From Brumimicrobium sp040882265 (lineage in GTDB: Bacteria > Bacteroidota > Bacteroidia > Flavobacteriales_D > Crocinitomicaceae), in the NCBI GenBank assembly GCA_040882265.1, contig JBBEBO010000141.1:20433-84432 (forward strand): 64,000 bases of DNA. The letters run 5' to 3'. The notes beneath the pieces were generated by a model, which was given only the letters and a program-made list of their open reading frames with translations, searched no databases and was not told where the DNA came from. Both the position numbers and the translations under genes were made by a program. This document shows positions 1 to 9,622 of this stretch, in pieces (positions within the stretch are counted from its first letter, which is position 1; each line of letters begins with the position of its first letter).

Positions 1-1
1 T

Positions 2-1789
2 GACGGTGAAGCGGTTTATATTCAAACTTTAGGTGATCATTTAGCATATAGTGATCGAAATTACAATACTCAATCTTTCATTTTTGACCTATATATTGAA
101 GAAAATAGCACCAAAGAATACCTTCTTAAAATAAAAAGTTGGGAGCAATTGGTCTTACCCCTTTTCCTAGGTTATAAAACTCGGGTTTTTGAGTCAAACT
201 CATTTCATGATCTGATTTTTGGAATCTTCTTTGGTATAATGTTGGTGTTGATTTTGTATAATTTTTTCATCTTCCTTTCTGTAAAAGATAATATCTACTT
301 ATATTATGTAATATATATTCTATTCATAACTCTTACTCAAGCTTCATTAAATGGATATATATTAAGGTTTCTTTTTCCTAATTCCCCATTTTTGTCAAAC
401 ATCTCTCTAATTATATTTAATTGTTTGGCTGGTCTAGCAACCGTGAGGTTTATACAATTATTTCTTAAAACAAAAAAGCATATTCCGAAACTCAATATTG
501 GGTATTATATTATAGCCGGATTTTATGTGCTCGGAATTATATCAATCATTCTAGGGTTTAAGCAAGTTAGTTATAGATTAATGGATATGGGAGGTGGTTT
601 AATCGCATTTTTCTCATTTTTTATTGCCATAAAAATGTCACTCAATAATAATCGATATGCTAAGTACTTTCTATTAGCATGGTCTATATTTTTGATTGGA
701 GTAATTCTATTTGTGTTGAAAAACGCTGGAATATTACCCTCGAATAACTTCACAAACCATACAATGACATTCGGTATTTCCATTGAAGGTATTATTCTTT
801 CATTGGCACTTGCTGACAGAATTAACATTTACAAAAAAGAACGATTAGATGCTCTTGAAGAAAAAGAAAAGTTGGTTAGAGAACAAAATATTGTTCTGGA
901 ACAAAAAGTGAAAGAAAGAACAACTGAATTAGAAAAAGTAAATCAAGAGTTGGAAGAAGCCTTAAAATCTGTAATGGAAACGCAAAGCAAACTCTTAGAA
1001 TCTGAAAAAATGGCTTCTTTGGGTCATCTAACAGCTGGTATTGCCCATGAAATTAATAACCCTATAAACTTTGTTTCATCAAATATAGAACCACTAAGAA
1101 GAGATTTAAATGATATTGAAGAACTTCTAATTCAGTACGCCGATTTGAATGAAGAAAATTTTAAAGAAAAATTAAAAGAAATTGAGGCGTTTAAAGAAGA
1201 AATAGAACTTCCATATCTAAAAAATGAATTAAAGGAAATTATAAACAATATTGAAGAAGGAGCCAGAAGAACAGGAGAAATAGTAAAAGGACTCAAAACT
1301 TTTTCAAGAGATGATCATAAAACAAAAGTTGCTTCAGATCTTAATAAAGGAATTAAGTCAAGTCTAACACTCGTACAAAATAAATTGGAGAACATTGTTG
1401 TAAAGACTGATTTAAAAAATATTCCTCAAATGTTGTGTTACCCCGGAAAACTGAATCAAGTATTTATGAATATTATTGTAAATGCAATTGATGCGATAAA
1501 ATCAAAACATAAAAATGGAAATGGTGGGGAATTATTGATATGTTCGTATTATGAAGAATCTAATCAATCGATTATTATAATTTTTAAAGATAATGGCATC
1601 GGAATTCCACAAAATTTGTTGAATAAAATATATGATCCATTCTTTACTACAAAAGACGTAGGTAAAGGCACAGGGTTGGGGCTGTCAATCGTGTATAAAA
1701 TCATTGAAAATCATAATGCTGAGATTATACTAGAATCAGATGAGAAAACAGGAACAACATTTAAATTCATTTTACCAGTAGTCGCATGA
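2..1789 (+). CDS. 7TMR-DISM sensor histidine kinase (5' end outside window)
   Basis: Membrane histidine kinase that probably passes a signal to the response regulators next to it. The frame is open from base 2, so the true start lies upstream and the TTG at 149 is not the start. The first ~50 visible residues look like the end of the extracellular DISM domain. About seven hydrophobic segments follow (roughly 220-840), then a coiled coil, a HisKA domain with the H-box GIAHEINNP (His codon near 1046), and a HATPase with DNGIGIP and GTGLGLS glycine boxes. The stop overlaps the next start as ATGA, so translation is probably coupled. Family assignment is secure; the ligand is unknown. Confidence 0.9.
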   Translation, partial: DGEAVYIQTLGDHLAYSDRNYNTQSFIFDLYIEENSTKEYLLKIKSWEQLVLPLFLGYKTRVFESNSFHDLIFGIFFGIMLVLILYNFFIFLSVKDNIYLYYVIYILFITLTQASLNGYILRFLFPNSPFLSNISLIIFNCLAGLATVRFIQLFLKTKKHIPKLNIGYYIIAGFYVLGIISIILGFKQVSYRLMDMGGGLIAFFSFFIAIKMSLNNNRYAKYFLLAWSIFLIGVILFVLKNAGILPSNNFTNHTMTFGISIEGIILSLALADRINIYKKERLDALEEKEKLVREQNIVLEQKVKERTTELEKVNQELEEALKSVMETQSKLLESEKMASLGHLTAGIAHEINNPINFVSSNIEPLRRDLNDIEELLIQYADLNEENFKEKLKEIEAFKEEIELPYLKNELKEIINNIEEGARRTGEIVKGLKTFSRDDHKTKVASDLNKGIKSSLTLVQNKLENIVVKTDLKNIPQMLCYPGKLNQVFMNIIVNAIDAIKSKHKNGNGGELLICSYYEESNQSIIIIFKDNGIGIPQNLLNKIYDPFFTTKDVGKGTGLGLSIVYKIIENHNAEIILESDEKTGTTFKFILPVVA

Positions 1790-3108
1790 AAAAAATAAAA
1801 GTACTATATATAGATGATGAAGAAATAAATTTAGAAGTGTTCTATTCAACATTTCGCAAAAAATATGATGTGTACACTGCTATTTCCGCTGATGAAGGGA
1901 TGAAAATCCTCGATAATAATAACATAAATGTAATTATTTCTGATCAACGAATGCCAGAAAAAACGGGAGTTTCGTTCTTTGAGGAGGTGAAAGTAAAGTT
2001 TCCAGATACGATACGAATTATTTTAACTGCTTACGCTGATTATGAAACTGCCTATGAAAGTATTAACAGAGGGTTTGTTTTTCGATTCATGCAAAAACCT
2101 TGGGATTTTGAAGATTTAGTAAATATAATTGAAGACAGCTACAAAATATACACTTTAACAACAAAGAACAAAGAGTTAGCAAATCAATATCAACTTCTTT
2201 TCGATCATCATACAATCCCCGTTTTTATAGTTGATAAAAGTACTTTTAAAATTACTAAAGCCAATAAATGTGCTGTTGAATTTTTCTCATTGAAAGAAAA
2301 TGATTTTAATTTGGATGTCAATTCATTGTTTCCCTTTAAGCATTTAATTAATGACAATAATAAAATCATCGGTGTGCTTAATGGCGAGAGAGAGAAAAGA
2401 ATGGTGAATATTAGATACGAAGATATTACATGGGATAAAACAGCAAGCTATTTAATCTCCATTGAAGATCAAACAGAGCTGATAGCGTTTGAGAAAGCGA
2501 AGCTTGATTTTATGAGTCGAATACAAGATAAAGAGCGTAAGCAACTCTCTATGGAATTACATGATGGTTTAGCACAAGAACTGGTACTATTGAAATTATA
2601 TGTCGAAGAATCACTATCAAAAGACGAACAGGCTTTAAAAAGCTTTCTTGAAGCACACAAAAAAATCATTAATAGTATAAGATCTTTATCATATAGTTTA
2701 AACCCTCCCGACTTAAAGAATGGTTTTTCAAAAGCATTGGAAAATTTATTTCTTCGCTTAGAGGAAGCCAGTAAAATCAATTTCATCTATGCAAATAAAA
2801 ATCCCAATCAAGCAGATAGTCTTCTTGACCAAAACCGTGCTTATAACTTATATCGTATTTGTCAAGAATTTATAAACAATTCTTTAAAACACTCAAAAGC
2901 AAAAAATATTTGTAGTAAAGTTGAGGTTAGTGACGATTATTTTTTACTCGAAGTTAAAGACGATGGCATCGGTTTCAATAGTGATGAAATTAAACTTGGT
3001 GATGGTTTAAAAAACATGGAAGAAAGAGCAAAAATTGCAGATTTAAAATTTGAGATTGAAAGTAAACCCATGCAAGGAACTACAATAAGGTTGTTAATAA
3101 CTCTTTAG
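1786..3108 (+). CDS. Hybrid response regulator-PAS-histidine kinase (HisKA_3 type)
   Basis: A cytoplasmic protein combining a receiver and a kinase, 440 aa. The receiver spans about residues 4-118 with Asp53 in SDQRMP and a conserved Lys in QKPW (about 104). A PAS-like segment lies near 135-230. A HisKA_3 dimerisation region follows with the phospho-acceptor in MELHDG (His259), then a HATPase with DDGIGF and GDGLKNMEER. No transmembrane segment is visible. It overlaps the upstream membrane kinase by four bases, which suggests a relay from that kinase into this receiver. Its 3' end overlaps the tail of the convergent receiver-only gene by 15 bp. Confidence 0.88.
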   Translation: MKKIKVLYIDDEEINLEVFYSTFRKKYDVYTAISADEGMKILDNNNINVIISDQRMPEKTGVSFFEEVKVKFPDTIRIILTAYADYETAYESINRGFVFRFMQKPWDFEDLVNIIEDSYKIYTLTTKNKELANQYQLLFDHHTIPVFIVDKSTFKITKANKCAVEFFSLKENDFNLDVNSLFPFKHLINDNNKIIGVLNGEREKRMVNIRYEDITWDKTASYLISIEDQTELIAFEKAKLDFMSRIQDKERKQLSMELHDGLAQELVLLKLYVEESLSKDEQALKSFLEAHKKIINSIRSLSYSLNPPDLKNGFSKALENLFLRLEEASKINFIYANKNPNQADSLLDQNRAYNLYRICQEFINNSLKHSKAKNICSKVEVSDDYFLLEVKDDGIGFNSDEIKLGDGLKNMEERAKIADLKFEIESKPMQGTTIRLLITL

Positions 3109-3531
3109 TGTTTCTTCAGTAGAAACCACCTTAGAGCTAATTTCTTGACAAAGGTACTCTTCATTTTTTAGTACAGTTTCAATCGCTTTAAGAAGTTCCT
3201 CTTTGGGACTGTTTTTGGTTACAAAACCACTGGCTCCTTTATCCATAATCGAATTGAAGTGGAATTGGTCATTGTACATAGTTAAAGCAATTACCTTAAT
3301 ACTATCATGATTTTTCTTGATCTCCTGAGTGGCACTAATTCCATCTCCTTCTTTTAAATTAATGTCCATTAAAACAACTTGAGGATTGCATTCTTTTGAC
3401 ATTCTTACGGCTTCTCTTTGGGTTGCACAGATACCAACCACATTATATCCTTGAGCTTGTAAAATATCTGACCAAGCCTTTGCAATCATTTCGTGGTCTT
3501 CTACAATGAGAATCTTTGTTTGAGTATTCAT
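3094..3531 (-). CDS. Single-domain response regulator (NarL-type receiver, no output domain)
   Basis: A 145-residue receiver: acidic pocket at VEDH, phospho-Asp at about residue 56 in LMDINL, Thr in ALTMYN, and Lys in VTKNSP. The NarL/FixJ family normally continues into a LuxR HTH, but here the protein ends about 20 residues after the receiver. It probably acts as a phosphate shuttle or by protein contacts rather than DNA binding. It is convergent with the hybrid kinase gene, whose last 15 bp it overlaps, so the three genes probably form one signalling set. No frameshifted HTH is visible downstream, since that sequence encodes the neighbour's C-terminus. Confidence 0.85.
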   Translation of the reverse strand: MNTQTKILIVEDHEMIAKAWSDILQAQGYNVVGICATQREAVRMSKECNPQVVLMDINLKEGDGISATQEIKKNHDSIKVIALTMYNDQFHFNSIMDKGASGFVTKNSPKEELLKAIETVLKNEEYLCQEISSKVVSTEETLKSY

Positions 3532-3572
3532 TTAGTTGTTTTAAAAGCTTTATTTATTTCTTTTAAAATTAG

Positions 3573-5054
3573 TTATAAAGATTTAGATCCCCAAGAAACA
3601 TTACCATCCCTTTCATCTTTTACTGAAATTTTTGCTTCAGCAAGCTTGTCTCTTATTTTATCTGCTGTGTCCCAATCCTTGTTATCACGGGCTTTTTGGC
3701 GCATCTCTAAGACTAATTCCATAACTGTATCCAAACTGTTATTTTTTTTCTCCTCAATTTTTTTAAGTCCTAACACGTTAAAAACAAAAGCGTGAATTTC
3801 ACTTATTAATTTGGGTTTATCCTTTTTCGATATTGTCTCTTTGCCGCTATTTAAAGCTTGAATAAGCTTTGCAGTATCAAAAAGATGCGCAATAAGAACA
3901 GGTGTATTAAAGTCATCGTCCATTGCAGCATAATACTCTTCAATAAGTTTATCAATATTAACACTAGAATTATCTGAAGTATTTATCTCCTCAAGCATGT
4001 TTATAGCATCCATTAAACGGTTGAACCCTTTTTCGGCAGCATTTAAAGCTTCAGAACTAAAGTCTAATACACTTCTATAATTTGCCTGCATCATAAAGAA
4101 ACGAACAACAATAGGATCATACGCTTTTTCTAACAAGTCGTTTTCACCGCTAAAAAGCTCATCCGGCAATAACGTGTTGCCCGTTGACTTACTCATTTTT
4201 TTCCCGTTTAGAGTCAGCATGTTTGCATGCATCCAAAAGCGGACGGGTTTTTTGCCCGTTGCAGCAGTTCCTTGAGCAATTTCACACTCGTGATGTGGAA
4301 ATTTTAAATCCATACCCCCTCCGTGAATGTCAAACTCTTCACCGAGATATTTGGTGCTCATTGCAGAACACTCCAAATGCCACCCAGGGAATCCTACTCC
4401 CCACGGTGAAGGCCATTTCATAATATGTTCAGGTTTAGCATTCTTCCACAGCGCAAAATCTAATGGTGATTTTTTTTCGTTTTGTCCATCTAGTGATCGA
4501 GTTCCAGAAATCAAATCCTCTACTTTACGTTTTGAAAGTTCACCATAATTTTCATTTTTATTATACTTTTCAACATCAAAGTAGACTGATCCATTTACTT
4601 CGTAAGCCAATCCCTTTTCAATAATCGTTTTGACCATTTCAATTTGCTCTATAATATGTCCAGTTGCAGTAGGCTCTATACTTGGAGGTAAGTTATTGAA
4701 TTTACTTAACGTTTCATGAAAATTAATCGTATACTGTTGAACAATCTCCATGGGTTCTAATTGCTCCAAACGTGCTTTTTTAGCTATTTTATCCTCCCCT
4801 TCTTCAGCGTCATTTTCTAAATGTCCTGCATCTGTAATATTTCGCACATAGCGCACCTTATAACCCAAATGAATGAGGTAACGATATATCATATCAAAAG
4901 ATATAAACGTTCTACAGTTTCCAAGATGTACATGACTGTATACGGTAGGTCCACATACATAAAGACCAACAAAGCCATCATTAAGCGGCTTAAAAAGCTC
5001 TTTACTTCCCACTAAACTATTGTAAATATGCAAATTGTTGTTTTTGATTCTCAT
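3573..5054 (-). CDS. cysS: Cysteinyl-tRNA synthetase
   Basis: Class I synthetase that charges tRNA-Cys. From the ATG at 5054 the protein is 493 aa. A longer reading from a TTG at 5093 adds 13 poorly conserved residues and is not preferred. Visible hallmarks are the zinc ligand Cys in YVCGPT (about 34), the HIGH-type signature HVHLGN (41-46), further zinc ligands in WHLECS and HHECE (about 229, 254, 258), and KMSKS (about 286-290). The C-terminal DALR-like part carries the usual DNKDWDTADKIRD sequence. Full length for the family; confident. Confidence 0.97.
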   Translation of the reverse strand: MRIKNNNLHIYNSLVGSKELFKPLNDGFVGLYVCGPTVYSHVHLGNCRTFISFDMIYRYLIHLGYKVRYVRNITDAGHLENDAEEGEDKIAKKARLEQLEPMEIVQQYTINFHETLSKFNNLPPSIEPTATGHIIEQIEMVKTIIEKGLAYEVNGSVYFDVEKYNKNENYGELSKRKVEDLISGTRSLDGQNEKKSPLDFALWKNAKPEHIMKWPSPWGVGFPGWHLECSAMSTKYLGEEFDIHGGGMDLKFPHHECEIAQGTAATGKKPVRFWMHANMLTLNGKKMSKSTGNTLLPDELFSGENDLLEKAYDPIVVRFFMMQANYRSVLDFSSEALNAAEKGFNRLMDAINMLEEINTSDNSSVNIDKLIEEYYAAMDDDFNTPVLIAHLFDTAKLIQALNSGKETISKKDKPKLISEIHAFVFNVLGLKKIEEKKNNSLDTVMELVLEMRQKARDNKDWDTADKIRDKLAEAKISVKDERDGNVSWGSKSL

Positions 5055-5104
5055 GAAAACTAAATTGTTCAAATTGTAAATGCGAAAATACAATAATTAA
5101 AACC

Positions 5105-5136
5105 AAAAAAGGGAATCCCGAACATTCGGGACTCCC
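5105..5136 (-). terminator. Rho-independent terminator of the MORN-like repeat gene
   Basis: Read on the minus strand, GGGAGTCCCGAA pairs with TTCGGGATTCCC across a two-base loop (one G-U pair) and is followed directly by TTTTTT. It lies 24 bp past the stop of the gene ending at 5160 and upstream of cysS, so it separates the two transcripts. Confidence 0.85.
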
Positions 5137-5159
5137 TTTTCAAAATTTCATACTATTTA

Positions 5160-6041
5160 TTATAGTTGACCATCAGAGTGGTACTTACCTTCTTTATAAA
5201 CTTCTACTTTAAGTAACAGCCCATCTTCATCATAGACATAAAGGCGACCATCGTAAAGGCGACCATCTTTAAAGTCTCCCTCCATCCACAATTCTTTATC
5301 GTCATTGTAGATTTTGTTATAGGCATTCGGCTCAAATCCATCTTTGTCAAGTCCAGTTGGTTTTGGACCTTCAGCTACATTATCGTTGGTTTCTTTTTCC
5401 TTAATTGGAGGATTTACTCTTTCAATTTCCCCAGAAGTTTCCTCCACAGTTCCATCTGACCCATAAGTAATCTCTTCTTTAACATCTCCATTTGGCCAAT
5501 ATCTAGTAGCTTTCCCAGAAGGGACTCCGTTTTCAGCATTGTAAACAAATTCAGGTTGACCGTTATCGTGGTAATAAGTAACCTTACCCGACTCTTTACC
5601 AGCTTCATTATATGAACTTTCATAAACAGTGATTCCCTCCTCATTATATCTTTTCAAAGAATCAATATAACGCATCTTGTTGAAAGTACCTTGTTCTTTA
5701 ACTGTTCCATTCGGATGATACTTAGTAAAAGGCCCGTTCGGTCTATTATTTACAAAGTTACCTTCCGTTTTCGGTGTTTCACCATCCTTGTAATACATAA
5801 TCCAACGACCATCTTTTCTGTCATCTTTAAAAGTACCTTCGGAAATCTTACCTTCCATAGGATATCCTTTTTCAGGTTGGTCTTTACCGAAAAAGATCCA
5901 CTTACCTTGTTTTTTTCCCGACTCATCTTTCTGATTCAATTTTGGTTCATCTTGTTCTTCATCGGCAACAATATTATTTGAAGCGAAGCTATAACAAGCT
6001 ATCCCAAAGATTGTTATTAATGTCCAAAGTAAATTTTTCAT
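5160..6041 (-). CDS. Secreted MORN-variant repeat protein
   Basis: A 293-aa protein with an N-terminal signal peptide (hydrophobic residues 3-20, then SNN). Its body is a run of roughly 22-residue repeats of the pattern G-x-W-x-x-Y-x-x-G-x-x-x-x-E-G-x-F, for example GRWIMYYKDG, GPFTKYHPNG and GKVTYYHDNG. This matches the MORN_2 type of repeat, often labelled YwqK-like in annotation pipelines. The family is common in Bacteroidota and its role is unclear. It is likely exported to the periplasm or surface. It stands alone with its own terminator; no toxin partner is visible. Confidence 0.8.
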   Translation of the reverse strand: MKNLLWTLITIFGIACYSFASNNIVADEEQDEPKLNQKDESGKKQGKWIFFGKDQPEKGYPMEGKISEGTFKDDRKDGRWIMYYKDGETPKTEGNFVNNRPNGPFTKYHPNGTVKEQGTFNKMRYIDSLKRYNEEGITVYESSYNEAGKESGKVTYYHDNGQPEFVYNAENGVPSGKATRYWPNGDVKEEITYGSDGTVEETSGEIERVNPPIKEKETNDNVAEGPKPTGLDKDGFEPNAYNKIYNDDKELWMEGDFKDGRLYDGRLYVYDEDGLLLKVEVYKEGKYHSDGQL

Positions 6042-6171
6042 CTTAATTATATTAAATTCCTAAATAGCGCAAACACAATATACGCAAAGTTTTAACAAAA
6101 ACAATGGCGTGAGCAAATTTTTTAGACCAACAGCACTAATGGTTAGACGAATTTTAAAAAATGTTGGTTGC

Positions 6172-7122
6172 CTAGAACAACAACTTAGAATTAATATTTT
6201 TTAACATTACCCCTACCATCTTGTTTAAATCATAACTTTCAATCCAGCCCCAATCTTTTTTCGCATGCTCATCATCAATTGATTGCGGCCAACTTTCTGC
6301 AATTGTTTGTCTGTAATCAGGAGCATAATCTATGCCAAAATCAGGCAGGTGTCTTCTAATGGAGTTTGCAAGGTCTTTTGGCGTAAAGCTAATTCCTGCT
6401 AAATTATATGACGTTCTAATTTTAATGTCTTCTTTTGGTGCCTCCATTAATTCTATGGTTGCACGTATTGCATCTTCCATGTACATCATCGGCAAAGCTG
6501 TGTCTTCACTCAAGAAGCAAGTATATTTGTTGTATTCTTTAGCATGATAAAAAATATCTACTGCGTAGTCTGTAGTGCCACCCCCTGGTAATGAAGTATA
6601 AGAAACAAGCCCTGGATAACGAATACTCCTAACATCCACTCCATATTTTTTATGGTAATAAGCACACCATTGCTCTCCTGCTTGCTTTGAAATCCCATAT
6701 ACCGTTGTTGGTTCCATAATCGTTCGCTGTGGCGTATTTGTCTTTGGGGTTGTTGGTCCAAAAACAGCAATCGAACTCGGCCAAAAAACTTTCTCAAGAT
6801 GGTTATCCTTTGCTAAGTTTAGGATGTTAAACAATCCATCCATATTTAATTCCCATGCAAACTCAGGATTTTGCTCTGCAGTAGCTGATAATAAAGCCGC
6901 AAGTAAATATACTTCCGTCACTTTTTCAGTTTTCACTAACTTTTCAACAGCCTCGTTGTCGAGAACGTTAAGTTGTTGATAGTTTGAGTTTTTTAATGCA
7001 TCGGGGCAACTAGCTTTGACATCTGAAGCAATCACCGCTTCTTTTCCAAACTTCTCCTCAAGAGCTAATACCAACTCTGTTCCTATCTGTCCCGCCGCTC
7101 CAATGATTAATATTTTCTTCAT
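6172..7122 (-). CDS. SDR-type L-threonine 3-dehydrogenase
   Basis: NAD-dependent epimerase/dehydratase fold, 316 aa. It shows the N-terminal nucleotide motif GAAGQIG (residues 8-14), SSIAVFGP, the catalytic YGISK (Tyr-x3-Lys), and SIRYPGLVSY. The overall sequence resembles the metal-independent threonine dehydrogenases of flavobacteria, which oxidise threonine to 2-amino-3-ketobutyrate. The partner ligase gene kbl is not in the window. The gene is divergent from a FAD-dependent amine oxidoreductase. A generic sugar epimerase is the alternative, but the substrate-region sequences favour threonine dehydrogenase. Confidence 0.82.
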   Translation of the reverse strand: MKKILIIGAAGQIGTELVLALEEKFGKEAVIASDVKASCPDALKNSNYQQLNVLDNEAVEKLVKTEKVTEVYLLAALLSATAEQNPEFAWELNMDGLFNILNLAKDNHLEKVFWPSSIAVFGPTTPKTNTPQRTIMEPTTVYGISKQAGEQWCAYYHKKYGVDVRSIRYPGLVSYTSLPGGGTTDYAVDIFYHAKEYNKYTCFLSEDTALPMMYMEDAIRATIELMEAPKEDIKIRTSYNLAGISFTPKDLANSIRRHLPDFGIDYAPDYRQTIAESWPQSIDDEHAKKDWGWIESYDLNKMVGVMLKNINSKLLF

Positions 7123-7182
7123 GTATGACTCGTTAATTTAAAAATCGCTTCTTTTTGCGAATATAATGACTTGTTCTAATAT

Positions 7183-7214
7183 TTGATGTTTAACTCATAA
7201 GATTTCTAACTTTG
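7183..7214 (+). promoter_or_regulatory. Bacteroidota-type promoter for the FAD oxidoreductase gene
   Basis: TTG at 7183-7185 and TAACTTTG at 7207-7214 are spaced 21 bp, matching the TTG-N17-23-TAnnTTTG pattern known for this phylum. The box ends 16 bp before the ATG at 7231. Confidence 0.7.
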
Positions 7215-7230
7215 TAATTAAATTTCAAGT

Positions 7231-8283
7231 ATGAAGGTATTAATCGTTGGAGGAGGATTGGCTGGGATTTGCTTAGGTCACACCTTCATTCATGAGGGAA
7301 TTTCTTTCAAAATTATTGACGCTGGCACAAATCATAGTTCGAAAATTGCAGCGGGTATGATTAATCCTATGGTATTTCGAAAAATGGTTAAAACTTGGCG
7401 TGGAGATGAACTAATTCCTTTTTTAAAACGTTTTTATCCAATTGTTGAAGGTAGAATTGGTAAACAGTTTTTTTTTGAAAGAAAAATTCGACGGGTTTTT
7501 TCTACACTTGATGAAAAAAATTACTGGGATAAACGTTTAACCGATGAAACTTACAACGATTACATTCACCCTTATGAAGATAGTGAGCCTACTCCAGATT
7601 ATGTCAAAGACAAGTTTGGTAGTGCTTGGGTGAAATCACCTGGTTATGTAGATGCTAAACTTTTTATGCGGGAAAATCATCGCTTTTTTTCGAAAGAACA
7701 ACTTATTACTTATGAAGAGTTTGATTTTAAAGCGTTTAATTATCAAGAACTGACCTACAAAGATGAAACATTCACACATGTCATTTTTGCTGAAGGTTAT
7801 CGGGGAAAAGAAAATCCGTTTTTTGGCTACCTACCATTTATTCACACTAAAGGTGAAGTAATATCTGTAAAAGGTGATACACTTAAGACCGATGAGATTT
7901 TAAACCGTAAATGCTTTGTGTTACCTACAGTTGACAATACGTTTAAAATAGGCTCTACTTTTGAATGGCACACAACAGATACAAGCCCAACACAAGCAGC
8001 AAAAGAACAACTTCTTGAGCAGTATGAGCAACTTTCTACAGCACCTATAAATATTGTTGAGCAGGAAGCTGGAATTCGACCAACCGTTTCTGATCGCAGG
8101 CCGCTCATTGGAGTTCATCCAGAAATAAAAAACGTATACATCTTTAACGGAATGGGAACAAAAGGATATTTAATAGCCCCTTTTTTTGCAAAAGAGTTTA
8201 CTGACTATTTAAAAGGCCTCAAAGAATTAGATGATGAAGTAAACATTAAACGTTTTTACAAAAAACACTATAAAAAAAGCTAA
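7231..8283 (+). CDS. DAO-family FAD-dependent oxidoreductase
   Basis: 350-aa flavoprotein with the dinucleotide motif GGGLAGICLG at residues 7-16 and the acidic end of the second strand at IIDAG. The C-terminal region AGIRPTVSDRRPLIGVHP and FNGMGTKGYLIAP is typical of the D-amino-acid oxidase/glycine oxidase superfamily, where the isoalloxazine site closes. The substrate is probably a secondary amine or amino acid, but it cannot be fixed from sequence. The gene has its own promoter, is divergent from the threonine dehydrogenase, and its stop overlaps the convergent EamA gene by 4 bp. Confidence 0.8.
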   Translation: MKVLIVGGGLAGICLGHTFIHEGISFKIIDAGTNHSSKIAAGMINPMVFRKMVKTWRGDELIPFLKRFYPIVEGRIGKQFFFERKIRRVFSTLDEKNYWDKRLTDETYNDYIHPYEDSEPTPDYVKDKFGSAWVKSPGYVDAKLFMRENHRFFSKEQLITYEEFDFKAFNYQELTYKDETFTHVIFAEGYRGKENPFFGYLPFIHTKGEVISVKGDTLKTDEILNRKCFVLPTVDNTFKIGSTFEWHTTDTSPTQAAKEQLLEQYEQLSTAPINIVEQEAGIRPTVSDRRPLIGVHPEIKNVYIFNGMGTKGYLIAPFFAKEFTDYLKGLKELDDEVNIKRFYKKHYKKS

Positions 8284-9248
8284 GTTGCTTCTTCTCTCGA
8301 TATAAACTGTTGTTTTGAAATACGTTTCATTCTTTTTCGCTCAATATAAGAAGAACGAGAAATTAAATATACACCTGTAAAAATCATTAACATATAAGCA
8401 ACTTTCTCAAATGTGATTGCTCCAACAAAATTTTCTGTCCAACCTAAATACGCAAAGAATACAGTGAAAAACATTACCAAAACTGGTTGGGTATAAATAT
8501 AGCTTCCACTTACACTTGGGCTAACATGCTTCAGTGCGAAAATATTTAATAAATAAGTAAAAAATGTTGCGCCAATTATCACAAAACCAATTTTCAACCA
8601 AATTGATTGAGGAAACAATTCAAAATTCACTATTGATAAATCAAACCAAACTTCTGGGTAAGCCATAATAAATAAAAGACCAAACATGAAATTATATGTA
8701 ATTACTGTCATAGGCTTGTATTTGCTCATCAAGGGCTTAACTAAAACCAAATAAACTGCAAATGAAGAAGCATTTATAAAAACAAAAAGATCACCCAAAG
8801 ATGAGTCAAAACCTTTTATTCTTCCTGCTACCGTTAGTGCAATTGCACCCACAGCTCCAATCAATACACCAATTACTTTTAGTTGAGTGATTCTTTCTTT
8901 TAAAAGGAAATAAGATAAAATCACAACTAAAATTGGCGTAGAAGTCATTATAATTCCAACATTAATTGCAGAAGTAAGTTCCAAACCATTAAAAAAGAAG
9001 AGTTGGTTTAATGCCACTCCAAATAAACCACAAAATGCTAGTCGAAAAAGGTCTTTTCTTTCCACTTTTTCACGAACAAACAAAAGGAAAATTAATACAA
9101 ATAAGATTGTTGTTACAAAAGCTCTAAATAAAATAAATACATTCGGTCCAAGGTAATCTGGCATCACACCTTTTGCAAATAAGTGATTGGCTCCATAAAG
9201 AACGTTTAATCCAAAAAGCGCTAAATGTGCTAATAAAACTTTACTCAT
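8280..9248 (-). CDS. EamA/DMT-family transporter
   Basis: 322-aa inner-membrane protein with about ten hydrophobic segments arranged as two EamA repeats. The repeats begin near VLLAHLALFGLN and near LGDLFVFINASSFAVY, and the first ends at LLKERITQLKVIGVLIGAVG, a recognisable DMT signature. It is probably a metabolite exporter of unknown substrate. Its ATG overlaps the stop of the upstream ArsC-like gene (ATGA), so both are read from the promoter near 9623-9652. The basic C-terminal tail (about 30 residues) is cytoplasmic. Confidence 0.88.
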   Translation of the reverse strand: MSKVLLAHLALFGLNVLYGANHLFAKGVMPDYLGPNVFILFRAFVTTILFVLIFLLFVREKVERKDLFRLAFCGLFGVALNQLFFFNGLELTSAINVGIIMTSTPILVVILSYFLLKERITQLKVIGVLIGAVGAIALTVAGRIKGFDSSLGDLFVFINASSFAVYLVLVKPLMSKYKPMTVITYNFMFGLLFIMAYPEVWFDLSIVNFELFPQSIWLKIGFVIIGATFFTYLLNIFALKHVSPSVSGSYIYTQPVLVMFFTVFFAYLGWTENFVGAITFEKVAYMLMIFTGVYLISRSSYIERKRMKRISKQQFISREEAT

Positions 9249-9604
9249 TTACCCTTCTGGTATGTTGATTTTGCGGCTTCAATCGTTTTTTTAGCATTTC
9301 CAATAAATACCTCATCATCTAAAATAATAAAAGGTCGCTTTAGAAACGTATATTCTTCCAACATATATTTTTTGTAATCATCTTCAGTTAGATTCATTTT
9401 ATTTAACCCCATTGATCGATATTTAATTGCTCTTTTACTGAAAAGCGCTTCATAAGACCCGACCTTATCTTTAAGAGAATCAAGTGTTTTTTCATCGATG
9501 TTTTCTTCTTTTATATCTTGTAATTCAACATCGGACCCAAAGTTAATTTCTTTTAAAATGCGCTGATTTGTGCTACAAGCTGATAAATGATATACCTTTT
9601 TCAT
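9245..9604 (-). CDS. ArsC/Spx-family thioredoxin-fold protein
   Basis: 119-aa protein with the start taken as the ATG at 9604, because a promoter lies just upstream; the longer open frame to 9763 has no support. The N-terminus SACSTNQRIL carries the reactive Cys (about residue 10) of the ArsC/Spx fold. The second Cys of a CxxC is replaced by Asn. FSKRAIKYR and the cis-Pro region FLKRPFI also match the family. It could be an arsenate reductase-like enzyme or a redox protein of the YffB type. It is the first gene of a two-gene operon with the EamA transporter. Confidence 0.78.
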   Translation of the reverse strand: MKKVYHLSACSTNQRILKEINFGSDVELQDIKEENIDEKTLDSLKDKVGSYEALFSKRAIKYRSMGLNKMNLTEDDYKKYMLEEYTFLKRPFIILDDEVFIGNAKKTIEAAKSTYQKGK

Positions 9605-9622
9605 ACGTGAATTTTTGAAATT

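Noticed and set aside
5160..6041. Annotation of the MORN-like gene as an antitoxin
   Set aside because: The YwqK antitoxin label is a pipeline name for this repeat; the protein has a signal peptide and no toxin gene next to it.
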